Source: Malus domestica (taxonomy: Eukaryota; Streptophyta; Magnoliopsida; Rosales; Rosaceae). From it: 64,000 bases of DNA. Below the pieces are notes generated by a model that saw only the letters and a program-made list of their open reading frames with translations, did not search any database and was not told where the DNA came from. Numbering within the stretch: the stretch's first letter is position 1; every line of letters starts with the position of its first letter. Shown in pieces: positions 1-11,284 of the stretch. The stretch is taken from the NCBI RefSeq assembly GCF_042453785.1, contig NC_091674.1:20433001-20497000 (forward strand), read 5' to 3'. The position numbers were made by a program, and so were the translations under genes.

Positions 1-326
1 GGTTTACACAAGTACATAGGTTCAAGCTCTCCTTTAGTGAGTACTAGTGAATGATTTAGTACAAATGACATTAAGAAATATTGTGAGAGAATGAACTCTA
101 TTTATAGAAGAGAGTTTCTAGTTTCATTCTGACATTGACACGTGTCGTGTTGTGATTGGCTTTTGATGTTGACACGTGTCGCGCTATGATTAGCTTCTTA
201 TGTTGACACGTGTCGCGCTGTGATTGGCCTCCTGGTTGGAGGGAAACTCTTCTAGGTCCTTGACGGTATAACATTAACCGGTGCTCAGTAGTTTCGGGAT
301 TGGTCAAGTATGGTACAAACAAACTA
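1..326 (-). mobile_element. Partial LTR of an LTR retrotransposon, cut by window edge
   Basis: Read on the minus strand this has LTR promoter character. There is a TATA box (TATAAA on the minus strand at 101-106), upstream repeated CCAAT/G-box units, and an R/U5-like stretch running off the window start. Bases 1-92, reverse-complemented, match 46265-46358 almost base for base, so both belong to one LTR family. The likely LTR edge is near 326. I recognise the sequence from memory as an apple/pear LTR; no search was run. The coding part of the element would lie outside the window. Confidence 0.7.
96..231 (-). promoter_or_regulatory. LTR promoter with three CCAAT + G-box repeats
   Basis: Three units of about 33 bp (about 131-164, 166-197, 200-231) each contain the palindrome GACACGTGTC (a G-box/ABRE-type core, CACGTG) and, in two of the three, an intact inverted CCAAT box (GATTGG); the middle unit has GATTAG. 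On the minus strand they sit just upstream of a TATA box at 101-106. Dense tandem bZIP/bHLH-type and CCAAT sites are typical of stress-responsive LTR promoters. Actual responsiveness is inference. Confidence 0.55.
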
Positions 327-1276
327 CATTAAAACTTTAGAATTTCACCAAATGGATGCAAAAAATGGACTCGGGACGTTGGAATTAGCCTTAGGGGGTT
401 TTGAGAAAATTCTGAAAAAGTCAACACAAGTAATATTCCAAGAATATTCTCAGAATATTCTGAGCCCATTTTGGAACTAGGCTGGGTTGGAATATCAACC
501 CAAAGGTTTGGGCCGGTTGGGCTAAAGATTTGGGCCAAAGGTTTTGGATCGGGTTTTGGGCCTAAGGCCTTTTTTTTTCTTCCTTTCTTCTTCTTTGAGC
601 GATTGCCGGAATCTGGAAAAATGATGGCTGAGATAAACCCTAACTCCAAATAACACACACTTTACCAAACCTAGTCATGTTATATACCAAAACAAAGATC
701 AGGGAACAAGGATTCGAATAGTACCATTGGTTTCCTCGGCCGTGGTCTGATTTCACCGAAAAATGGCTCGAAAGTCGTCGCTTTCTCACCGAAAAAACTA
801 GGTTTGTATTCTATGGGTGTTACTTGCAATAATAGTCACCAAATTTCTTGTGTAAGCTCAAAATTAAGTTGGAGATCAGAAATTAAAACAATAGGGACCT
901 TACCGAGTCGAGAATGGGAGGAATCGCTGAATTTTTCTCTAGTGTTCATGTGTAGCTCACACAGAGGGAGAGAAAGCGTGACGAAGTTTTCAATGAAGGG
1001 AATGAGAGGTTCAGGTTGATGGTGATGGTTGTTGGTGGCCGTGAAGCTAGTCGGAACAATGAAGGCTTGCCAGTCTCGGTGTTATTATCTGCAGAGGAAG
1101 ATGGCTGAGGGAATTGAGAAAGAGATATAATGAGGTGGCAGAACAAGAGAGAGTGAGTGAAGAGAGGGAGATCAGGGAATGTAAGGAGAAAAGAGACACA
1201 TGGTAGCAAGAGAGTGGTCCCAAAAGTTTGAAAAAAAAAAAAAAAAAAGTCTACCACTATCACTCAGTACGACCAC
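327..1276. other. No supported gene; low-complexity repeat-like DNA
   Basis: This stretch holds polypyrimidine runs (about 570-595) and an A-run at 1230-1247. The open frames here are short, low in complexity and without a recognisable domain. The segment could be an eroded transposon or the 5' part of the LINE that follows, but I cannot place it. Confidence 0.4.
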
Positions 1277-3640
1277 TTGCAGTTGCAAACTTTCTGTTCA
1301 AGAAAAGCTCTTAGCCGAGGTTTAAATTTGCTTTACTCTACTAGGTGGATTACTTCTATCTCAACTCCACAGGGTTGTTGCCCTCCCACTCATGTGTTAT
1401 GCGCTGATGACCTATTTATTTTCTCTTGTGGGAGTGTTCGATCTTTTCGGTCTTTGCAGGATTTCCTTGTCAAGTATGGTCATGCTTTTGGACAATTTAT
1501 TGATGCACATAAGAGCACTTTTTATCTTGGGTTCAGCTCTTCTCATCATATGACTTTTGTCTCGAGACATTTTGGGATTTGTTTAGGTGTTGCTCCCTTC
1601 ATGTATCTTGGTGTCCTAATTTTTCGTGGTAAGCAAAGGAGAATTTACTTTTAATCTTTGGTTGATAAGGCTAAAGCCCGTTTCTTGGGTTGGAAAGGAA
1701 AACTTCTTTCTATGGTTGGATGAGTTCAATTAGTGCAGTCAGTTTATTAAAGTTTAGTTTTGCAAAGTTTCTTAGTATTTTAGTGGTCGGCTTGCCTTTT
1801 AAAGCATCTCTCCTCTTTACGATACTTTATTTGGTCTAGAGACTTGGCTTCTCGTAAATTGGTAATTATTAAATGGAATATGGTGTGTGGGCCTAAAATT
1901 GAAGGTGGTTTCGTGATTTAACTACTTTGAACTTAATGGTTTTGCTCAATTTTGGATGGGGTTACTTTACAATCTTCTTCCTTGAGAGGTTCTTTTGCCC
2001 GCCAAAATTTTCCTCTCACGCCTTACAAAATAAGATATCTATTTGTAGTCATCTGTGTAGCGTGGTTTGAAGGTGCTGTACTTGTTCTAAATATCAATAG
2101 TAGTTGGATTATTGGAGATGGAAGACTAGTTTGTCTTTAGTTTGATAAATGGATGAACAAGTTGATTATTAGCTCTTCATTATATCTAGTCATTTTTTTA
2201 CAATTCTTCCCGAGTTGGTCATTATAGATTTTTCAAGCTCATGAAATTTTTCATCATCTTGTACCCTTGACAACGACTGATGACAAATTGATTTGGGAAG
2301 CCATCTCTTTCTGGGAGTTTTTCCTTCTCTTCTGATTTTGATCTAATTAGAATGAGACATAAAGATTGTGCTTGGGCAAAAGTTATTTAGCAGTCTTTCA
2401 TTCTATCTCGACTATCTATTTTGACTTGGCCTTTTTTTTCATGACAAACTTCCTAGTGATGTTACAATGCAACGACTTGATACTTCTTCGGCATCCATTT
2501 GTTGTCTTTGTCATGTTTATGAGGAATGTACTGCTCATCTTTTTTTTTTTTTTTCCAGCTGCCAGTTTTCTAAGCAACTTGGGAAGTGGTTAGCATATTA
2601 ATTTGGTACATCTTTGCTTGTTTCAAATTCTTTGGCTATTTTTTCGGCATGCTTTTGTGCGTAACCACTTTTCCCATCAGTTGCACAACCTTTGAGTCTT
2701 TGCAAGTTTTTTTTACTATTTCGGCTATTTAGAAAGCTTGAAATAAGTTTAATTTTAGGGTCATTCAATATATTTCCATCGTCTTTGCATGTCCCTTATT
2801 TCTGACCTCGTCCACAACGGGAGGTTTATTACAAGATACTCTCAAGGTTTAGATACTTGTATCATTTCTTCTTAGGGATTCAATATATTTCTCTCAAGGC
2901 CCCTACTATTTTTCCCGTGTTATGGTCTCATCCTTGGTATCCTTGGATTAAACTTAATACATATGGTTTGTCGAAAGAAAATCCTAATCTTGCTGCTTGT
3001 GGGGCATTTGAGGGATTGTCATGGCTAGTTTCTTGGTAGTTTTTGTCATGGTATTGGTCATCACAATTCTTTCTTTTGCTGCACTTTATAAAATTATTAT
3101 TAGTGTAAAATTTGCTTTTCAGAGGGGTTGGCGTGTCTTTGGTTGGAAAGTGACTCTTCTAGTGTTGCTTATATTCTCGGTTTGGATGATTTGGTCCTCC
3201 TTGATTTCTTCGCATGCAATAATTTACTTTTTTGGCCCGCATTCGTTATATGATTTTTTGTTGTTCACACATCTTTCAAGAGGGGAATGTTGTTGCAAAT
3301 AACTTTGCTAACATGGGCCTGTCTTTTCCTAATTTGGTTTGGAATGATTCTCCTAAGTTGGTAATTCATGCTGCTTCGTTTTCAGACTTTGCTGGGTTGC
3401 CTGGCTTCCGCTTCTCAAATTAATATGTATCACAACTTCAGGTGACAAATTGCTTAGCTAATTATGGAGTTGACCATCCAGTGATTTATCAACAGTTTCC
3501 CTTGGCTCGGTTTGGGATTGTAGTTTGAGAAATTTTTTTCTTTCTTCATCTAGTTTTCCTTTTTTGATGTTGTATTGTTCGTGGATTTTGGCTTCGTTCC
3601 CTCGCTTGTATTTATTTTTTTTCGCTTTTTTTTATTTAAT
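1277..3640 (+). pseudogene. Decayed L1-type LINE (reverse transcriptase and RNase H remnants)
   Basis: The first recognisable segment (1277-1654) reads as the palm of a plant L1-type reverse transcriptase. It has a CADD box (1399-1410, the YADD/FADD catalytic site) followed by YLGVLIFRGK, as in family members. Stops and frame changes interrupt the connecting region. The end (about 3130-3423, in shifting frames) reads as the C-terminal RNase H domain, including REGN-like QEGNVVANNFANMGLS at about 3275-3325. The 3' end runs into T-rich sequence and TTTAATAAAATTT near 3640. The 5' part (endonuclease) is absent. It cannot encode a working protein. Confidence 0.75.
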
Positions 3641-3659
3641 AAAATTTCAGAAATAGTGG

Positions 3660-3880
3660 ACATAGGGGTTTTTCTATAGGGGAGTTAACCCTTTCTAATT
3701 GCTCTAAGCGAAAGGGAACTAGACTAATTTTGTAGTTGATAGCTAATTCCTAAGGTCTTGGTTCTTTTTTTAATATCGTGTGTGGGTTTGGAGAGTAAAG
3801 CTACCCTGGTAAACCAATGACCAAGTCTTATGCGTAGCTTGATCATCTAATTCATTATTATCCTTCCCTTAACAAAAAAA
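3660..3880 (+). repeat. Dispersed LINE 3'-tail-like repeat, copy 1
   Basis: This block (about 3680-3880) recurs at about 61955-62135 with the same order of landmarks: GGAGTTA.CC, TTTGTAGTTGAT, GGTCTTGG, GGGTTTGGAGAGTAA, ACCAAT.A.CAA. It follows the LINE remnant directly, so it is probably the 3' untranslated tail of that LINE family. Confidence 0.55.
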
Positions 3881-4885
3881 ACTAAAAACTTAATAGGTTA
3901 TTCAAATTGTCGGTAGAGATCTAATTTTCGTAAGATGGAAGCGACTCCAAAATGATAGTTATACAATGAAATATCTCAGTGAGTCTTCGCGGTCCCGGAA
4001 GGGTTGGATAACCGTGGTTTGCTACTAGTTGTCCCCCTTAAAAAAATAAAAAAAATAAAAAAAATAAAAAAAGTTATACAAAAATACTCAAATATTCCTC
4101 TTTCAAAACAACTCTTCACTTTCCCTCAGATTAGATATTTTATATTTAACTAATCATTTGAAGGTAAAACTACCAAAATACAACGTAGCGTCAAAAAACG
4201 ACATCACGTCCTCTTGTTTTTGTGTTTGTACCGTGTGCTGAGGATGGCCAATTTTTAAAACGACAGATATGCTCACACTGCTATCACAGTTCAATTTCTA
4301 TGGCCTTAAATTGAGCAATGTCCTATTGTTCACGCCTCCATCAAATCGGGCTGCCCGCCATTTGTCTCGTTCAATAATTGACAAAAAGTGATTTTGGCAC
4401 ACTAGTTCATCCAGACTTCTCGATTGATTAAAACAAAAGAGTACTAAATATTAGAAATTAAGCGAATGCGTAAAAGAAGAAAGACGATGTGCCGAAATTA
4501 TTTTTAATAATAATTGAGGGAGGACTGCCAAGTGGGAGCAGGACCAATCTGCCACACACATGTATATATTCAGAGATCATTAGACCTTATCTTATATAGC
4601 CACCGTACAAAACAAGAATTAAATTATTTGTTCATGTGGGTCTAAATTTGGTAAACGACGTTTCATGGTCATTTTTGTTTATGTTGTTTCACATGATGCG
4701 TCGTTAAATAAGCAAATTGAAAGGTCTAGATGAAACAAAACAAAAAAAACAAGGCAAAGCAAGGAATTCCGATCTTGAATATCAAGTAACCGATTTTTTA
4801 CGAACGCTCACCGAGTGCCAAAGGCTGTTTTGCCTTTGAATCAGCGGGATACCCCTTCTCTCTTGAAATTTTGATTATAAGATGA
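3881..4885. other. No gene seen; AT-rich spacer
   Basis: The segment contains a short (A5-6 T)n-type microsatellite at about 4040-4072. No open frame with recognisable protein similarity or RNA gene is visible. Confidence 0.4.
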
Positions 4886-5930
4886 AGTGTCAATTTAGTC
4901 TCTGAACTATCATCTCAATGAAAATTAGGTCTCTAAATTATTTTTTTCTGTAAAATAAATCCCTAATTTCATTAAAAATTGCTAATTGCATCCCTACTAT
5001 TATATTTAAAACTATTCTATCTAATTTTTTGTCAACTTAAGTCACTTGATACATTTTAGAATGTAATACTGTCATTTTTCGTCAACTTAGGTTAACTCCA
5101 TATACCTTTTGAGTGCTACTAGACCCACCCTAGTGTCCTATTTTCCCACCCACATGATAATCTCACCCACCATAAAAAATTTAAAAAGTAAAATGTTATT
5201 TCTCCACCCACCATTATTCCCAAAATAACCATAATATATATTTTTTTAAATAACTCTAATATATCTTTAAATAATATTATAATTAAATAAATAAAAATAG
5301 AAAAAATGAAAGAAAATGTAAGACCTAAGACCTAGACATTTATCATCTCCTTCACACATATCGCCGCCCTACAGAGACCCCGGACCCCCAAACCACTCTT
5401 CTTCCTCCTTTTTTGTCAAAACCGCAGATCTCACACTCAATTCTCTTTTTTCTCCATTGAAGTTTCTCGCCTTCGTCCAGCACACGCTCATTCCTTCCAC
5501 CAACTTTTCCGTCGCTTCTAACCCAAATCTTTCCCAACCTCTTTCCCCCAAAGATATCACACCCCACCCACCATTATTTATTTATTATTTTAAATTATTT
5601 TTTGTCTTTTCAAAATTTTAGTATTGAATTAAATAAGTTATTAACATTTTCATTAAATGGTGGGTGGGGAAATAAGACACCGGGGTGGAAATATCACCAC
5701 TCTACCTTTTTTTATTAAAAATTACCAATCTATCCTCCAATGTGTATTACACGCAAGCAACGTGACTTAAATTGACGGAAAATTGAATATAGTAGCTTCG
5801 AATCTAATATTAGGGATGTAATTGGCAAATTTTTATAATTCACAAACTGATTTTTTTGAAAAAAAAAATTTATGGATCTAATTTTCACTTAGTGATAATT
5901 CATAAACTAAATTAACCGTCCACCCTAGTT
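4886..5930. mobile_element. Non-autonomous TIR element with long inverted ends (host of a nested element)
   Basis: About 4886-5060 and about 5755-5930 are imperfect inverted copies of each other. For example, GCTAATTGCATCCCT on the left pairs with AGGGATGTAATTGGC on the right, and TTTTTGTCAACTTAAGTCA with TGACTTAAATTGACGG. Without the 592-bp insertion at 5111-5702 the element would be a near-palindrome of about 450 bp, as in MULE-type MITEs. I could not fix an exact target-site duplication. No coding capacity. Confidence 0.55.
5111..5702. mobile_element. Nested hAT-like MITE with 8-bp TSD
   Basis: The ends are inverted (GAGTGCTA... at 5111 and ...CACTC at 5702, with CCACCC/GGGTGG and GTGTC.TATTTTCCC matches further in). 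They are flanked by the perfect 8-bp direct repeat TACCTTTT (5103-5110 and 5703-5710). An 8-bp duplication fits the hAT superfamily. The inner part (5330-5570) is more GC-rich than its surroundings and could be captured sequence, but I recognise no protein in it. Confidence 0.65.
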
Positions 5931-7497
5931 TATATTAATAACAAATCCAATGATCAATAAATTTTTAATCACTCGGACCACAAATTTAGATATTTATCAT
6001 ACGTTCTTGAATATTGCCCAGAAAGAAAGACATGCTAATTAAATAAAATCAATGAATGCTAACGTCGTGTCCATTTCTGAGAATGGTCCAAATTATGTGA
6101 GGTCGATTGATTAAATAGGAACAAATGACTTGGGAGGAGGTTTACCATTTTCCAATGCACAACGGCATCTCATGTATAGATAGATAGAGATATACAGATC
6201 TGAAATTTCTTGTTATGAGCTCAAGTTGATAATATTATCTTCAGCTGAAATTTCTAACAGTCAACCAAGTCATGCTTGGCAACCCACGACTAGCATCCAT
6301 TACATCCCATTATCTCTCTCTCTCTCTTTTCAGCCATGCCACTATAGTAGGAGAGATTTTTTCAGTGTATCAAAAATATGGCTCGATACATTAACCGTCA
6401 TAATAAATTAAATATTTAAAAATAAATAAAAAATCAACCAATTGTTTGACTGTATTCCCGAGACACTCAATTTTTTTCCTGCGATAGACTAGCTAGTGGA
6501 CTAAAGTGGAGCTATACATTATATCATTCATCAATCATCAATAATTCGTTTCATTTTCTACAGATACAATTTACAACGATGAAACTGTCGGAACGTTTAT
6601 AATAATCCGAAGTACTTCGATTTTTTAGTTGCTAGATCTGGATTTTAATATATTCTGCGAAGAATTCAACAAAATTCCAAATATAATATGCCAAGAAGTA
6701 GCATTAGCAAATCTCTAAAATTCCAAATATACATGAGTTGTATGTAACTTTTCTTCCTAATCAGTCAGGGATGGAGATAAAAACTTAATTTAGTAGGAGA
6801 GACCTTAACCTCCAGACTTGAGAAAAAAAATTCATGACAGTAGAATTTCTTCTATATTTTTATTGTTTTTCTTTTCTTTTCAAATTTTCTTAACCCAACT
6901 TGTAGACAATTTTTCATAATGATAGCTTATTATACATATTATTTAAAAATTTCAACTAATTAATTAAAGTACTCAAATATGATAAATTGAAGTTAAGTAA
7001 GCATCTTGATGATTTTTTTCCTCTACACAAAATTTCAGTGGAGTAACTAACTTCAGTGGGCCTAAACTGCCTCCATCCTCACGAACCGTCATTAATTTCC
7101 ATATTTATCTTGCCAGGTCCTTGGTGTGAATTATTGGTATTTGATGTTGTATGTACAGTAGTGATATGCATCATACCAAAAAGGGCCAAAACCCTAGATA
7201 ATTTAGAGAAGTTTCAGCCAATTTTTTCATTAAAAAAAAAAAAAGAAAGCATATGTGTTATATTCTTTTTCCTTAGGAATATAAATGTTATTTGATATTA
7301 TCTGGAAGTCAGGAGATGTAACCCTAAATTAACCAAAGAAAATGGTATTGAAGTTTCAGCTCTGTGTGACACATGCATTTTTGCTATGGCTCATGTAATA
7401 CGAGAACGAAGACCATAATAATTAGTCAATTTAAAGTCAAGAGCTCACATTTTATCCTGACAATGTATAATTGGATAAACCTTTTTATTTGCAAAAA
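5931..7497. other. No supported gene; AT-rich intergenic DNA
   Basis: Short frames only. A (CT)n tract lies at 6312-6330 and an A-run at about 7232-7245. I see no domain, RNA gene or clear transposon ends here. Confidence 0.4.
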
Positions 7498-7732
7498 TGT
7501 TATAACCTTCTAGTTTAAGTGTGATTGTGTAAATCCTAAATTAGATTTAATTCTTGTTATTCTTTCCTATATGGACTTGTATTCCTTGGAGGAGAAGGAT
7601 TTATTCTCTCTCTTATTACTAAAAATAAAGCACTAGGGGGAATAACACATATTCCTCTACACAACCCTACAAATACATCTCTCTCTGTGTCGCATGCCCC
7701 CTTCCCTTGTCAGTTAAATAAAGGCCACAACA
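7498..7732 (+). repeat. 5' LTR of the copia element
   Basis: The 235-bp LTR starts TGTTATAACC and ends CCACAACA. It shares long blocks with 15265-15490, such as TTTCCTATATGGACTTGTAT and CATTCCTCTACACAACCCTA-like sequence. The primer-binding site probably starts just downstream (TTATCAACATG...). The several substitutions and indels between the two LTRs show that the insertion is not recent. Confidence 0.85.
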
Positions 7733-7918
7733 TGTTATCAACATGCTCCTTCAGCTGTGCTTAGAAATCTAATATGAAAATTATTCATCTTCAATCAGGG
7801 GAGTATTATGTTTCAATTATTTTTAATTGATTAAATTTTGATTTTATTGATTCATATACTTTTATTGATTCAATTTAAATTTTTTGTGTTGAACGTAATA
7901 CAAGCTTTGGAGATGGAA

Positions 7919-8575
7919 TGTAAGATCCCACATCACCCAGGGATGAGGATCCTGTAAGCCTTATATGTATATTCCTATCTCTACCTAGCACGAGGCATTT
8001 TGGGAACTCACTGGCTTCGGATTCCATCGGAACTCCAAAGTTAAGCGAGTTCGAGCGAGAGCATTCCCAAGATGGGTGATCCACTGGGAAGTTCTCGTGT
8101 GAGTTCCCAAAAACAAAACCGTGAGGGCGTGGTCGAGGCCCAAAGCAGACAATATCGTGCTACGGCGGAGTCGAGCTCGAAATGTGGTGGGAGCCCGGGC
8201 GGGGATGTGACAATTTGGTATCATAGCCAATCCCTAGCCTGAAGTGTGCCAACAAAGACGTCGGGCCCCTAAGGAGGGCTGATAGTAAGATCCTACATCG
8301 CCCAAGGGTGAGGATCCTATAAGCCTTAAATGTATATTCTCATCTCTATTTAGCATGAGGGTTTTTGGAAACTCACGCTTCCGAGTCCATCGGAACTCTA
8401 AAGTTAAGCGAGTTCGGGCGAGAGCATTTCCAGGATGGGTGACCCACTGGAAAGTTCTTGTGTGAGTTCCCAGAAACAAAATCTTGGGGGCGTGATCGGG
8501 GCCCAAAATGGACAATATCGTGCTACAATGGAGTTGAGCCCGGGTTGTGGTGAGGGTCCAGGCCAGGATGTGACA
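7919..8575 (+). mobile_element. Cassandra TRIM retrotransposon (complete, two LTRs)
   Basis: LTR1 is 7919-8212 and LTR2 about 8284-8575, separated by only about 71 bp. That spacer holds a primer-binding site (TGGTATCATAGCC, close to the initiator tRNA-Met complement) and a purine-rich CCCTAAGGAGGG tract. Each LTR carries a 5S rRNA-like domain (about 7993-8109 in LTR1) with the pol III internal promoter landmarks AAGTTAAGCGAGTTCG and GATGGGTGA.CC. A perfect 5-bp TSD, TGGAA (7914-7918 and 8576-8580), proves one insertion, into the copia leader. Cassandra has no coding capacity and is moved by proteins supplied by other elements. The first base of LTR2 is mutated (T to A). Confidence 0.93.
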
Positions 8576-8580
8576 TGGAA

Positions 8581-10046
8581 AGCCGAAATTGAAGAAATTT
8601 TTTTGCATCAAACAAGTTCATCAATATCATCACGCAATCAGGTTCTTTCAAAACAACAGTTTTTATCTTGATATTTTTGCAGCCCTGATAGCATGAACAT
8701 TCACCATAATGCATGATCCAACTTTACGTTTTTCAATTTTAGATTTTACATAAATTGTGTATGCATTATATCCATAATTGTTGAATTATGTGAATTTGAT
8801 TTTGCCATGAATTGCATCCTATATATACTTATGCATGAAATTATTTGTCAATATACATTGAATTATAATATGGAAATAAGGGAAGAAAAATATTCTAGGG
8901 GTTCTTTGAACCCAAACCCCGAAGCTCTAAGCCTCTAGAACCGAACCCAAAAACTCTTATGCCTTTCACGACGTCACATACATGGCATGCAGCCATGCCC
9001 AACCACTACAGATGCCATCCCCGACGACATGCAGTCATCGCCGACCTTATTTTTGGTCGAGATTCATATGAATTTCCCCGAATTGTGAAAACCCAAATTT
9101 GAATCCTAGGTTTTTCTTTGATTTTAGGACATCGAGACCTTCTCCGTCACACCATTTAGGTTCCATGTCAAAAATCACAACTCGTTTCGAGTTCTTTTGA
9201 CCAGAACACAGCCACCTGAAGCAACATCGCCGACCTTTTTTTGGCTGAACCCAAGTTCAATTGGGCTGACTCTCTCGGCATGTGAAAAGAAAGAAGGGAA
9301 TTTTTTTTTTTTTTGTGACTGGGCTTGCCTGATACAGCCTAAGACTATGGCTCGATCTAACACATGACACTAGTCCAAGGGCTATGATGTCCATGTGCTC
9401 GCGATACATGCGATCCCAGCCTGCAGTTGGTGAACCAATGCACTTGTACTGTGCTGCACCTAATCAGCGCCCATATGGGCCTCTATTTCTTGGACCTGGT
9501 TTCTTACACCCCATTTGCTGTTACTGGGCTTGCAGCCCAAATTCTGTTTGGGGCATGATTAGCCCGTGTTTATCGAAGCCCAATTTTTTGGCCTAGATGA
9601 CGATACAAATTTGTTCAGCCCACCCGTGGGCTTTGGTCCATGTTTTGGACTCCGAGTTTAATTGTTTATTTTTTTTAGACTATTTGGGTTTTATAATTTT
9701 TTTCACCCACACTTAAATTTGGCCCGATGTCCAAATAATTATTTCAATTATAACTATAGACCTAAAGTTCTATTTGCATATTTTTGTATATATATTTGTG
9801 TTTGTCTACAGGAACATATAAACCTGAAGTTCCTAACTATTTCGAAACCTGAAGTTTCTAAAAACATGCCTTGTTTGAAAACCTGAAGTTTTCCTTAAAA
9901 ACATCATGAAAACCTGAAGCTTTTTCATGCAAATTTAAACCAATACATGTCTATTAGAACCTGAATGTTCTACTCCTATGTGAATGGATTGATACTCTTC
10001 TCCATTACACTAACCACATCTTGTCTATCTATTTTGTGATAGGAAC
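8581..10046 (+). other. Copia 5' leader, non-coding
   Basis: This is untranslated leader between the Cassandra insertion and gag. The motif AACCTGAAGTT or close variants recurs about five times between 9818 and 9975. The open frames here show no known domain. Confidence 0.5.
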
Positions 10047-10895
10047 ATGTCGAATTTGAACAAGCTCAACTTTACCGCTTTTGAGGTCTCTGGAAGGAAC
10101 TACCTCAAGTGGGTCCAAGATGTGAAGCTTCACCTCACTGCAAAAAATTTGTGTCCTGCCATTGAAGATGAGACTAACATCCCGGTTGGCAAAGCCGAGA
10201 AAGCCACTGCCATGATCTTCATCCGAAAACATATTCATGATGCACTGTAAATCGAGTACCTTACTTAGGAGGATCCACAAGCACTATGGGTCGCTTTGGC
10301 TAATTGTTTTTATCACCAAATGGACATCTTCTTACCTGAAGCAAGACATGACTGGTAGTATCTATGCTTCCAAGACTTTAAGTTTGTGAATGAATATAAT
10401 TATGAAGTTTGTCGAATACGATCACTTCTCAAGTTCTGTAACGAGACCTTGACTGAAGAGGATCTCCTGGAGAAAACCAATTTGACCTTCTTTGCTACTA
10501 ATATTGTCCTGCAGCAACAATATAGAGCTCATAAGTACGCTAAGTTTTCAAATTTGATCTTTGTTTTATTTCTTGCTGAAAAGCAGAATCAGCTGTTATG
10601 AAGAATCATCAAGCTTGACTTATTGGGGCGACTGCCATGCCTGAAGCTCACTATAGCACAAACAAACACCCAAAATGGCAAAATAGGCATGGTAGGGGCA
10701 GCTAGAAGCCATCACATCAAGGTCAACAGAGCCAATGCCCATCTAAGGGAGAAAACAAAGCCCAGAAGCGCCATAACCTCGCTCCTAAGGCCCCAAACTT
10801 CAAGAATAAGGGAAAAGCAATTGAAACCATGCATGAGGATATGTGCTATCACTGTGGTTCAAAGGACCATTGGTCCCATGTTTGCTTAGCTCCCT
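10047..10895 (+). pseudogene. Copia gag remnant with CCHC zinc knuckle
   Basis: From ATG 10047 the frame (MSNLNKLNFTAFEVSGRNYL) matches the start of plant copia gag proteins with the FxGxNYxxW-type core; a stop follows at about 10248. Further gag-like sequence appears in other frames (10386-10601). The nucleocapsid zinc knuckle is intact as a motif at about 10845-10885: CYHCGSKDHWSHVC, that is CX2CX4HX4C. Gag would form the intracellular virus-like particle. In-frame stops leave no functional product. Confidence 0.8.
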
Positions 10896-11284
10896 AGAAG
10901 GTTGTAGCTGAATATCATTCTCGTCATAAGAAGTTTGTCAAACTTTATGCAAGTGGATGAACCAGAGAGTACCAAGATGGAGGTTTCTGATTTTCAAGAG
11001 GTTGTCAGCCCTATGGAAGATTAGAATCTTAGACATAAGCTATTTTTCTAGTTGAAATTTAGACATTGGGGTCGAATTCCACCTAGTGGCGAAACCCTCC
11101 CTTGTTTTTTGGTTTAATTTTGAACATATTTCTTTTATGTTTGGATTATTTGTTGGTGATTTGTTTTTGGATATTAAGTTTTTAATTAATTACCGTCCTT
11201 GAATACTTAAAATTATTTTGAATGCATATTTGTTTTTAGAACTTTTATGAATGTGATCGATTCAAATTAATTTTCATCCTAGGT

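Noticed and set aside
5352..5567. Two overlapping minus-strand frames in the GC-richer centre of the MITE at 5111-5702
   Set aside because: Charged low-complexity products with no recognisable domain; better explained as non-coding or captured sequence.
7993..8109. 5S rRNA-like sequence (also in the Cassandra LTRs at 23.5-24.5 kb and 60.6-60.8 kb)
   Set aside because: It lies inside Cassandra LTRs with TSDs, primer-binding sites and polypurine tracts, and is diverged from 5S rRNA at the ends. These are transposon domains, not rRNA genes.
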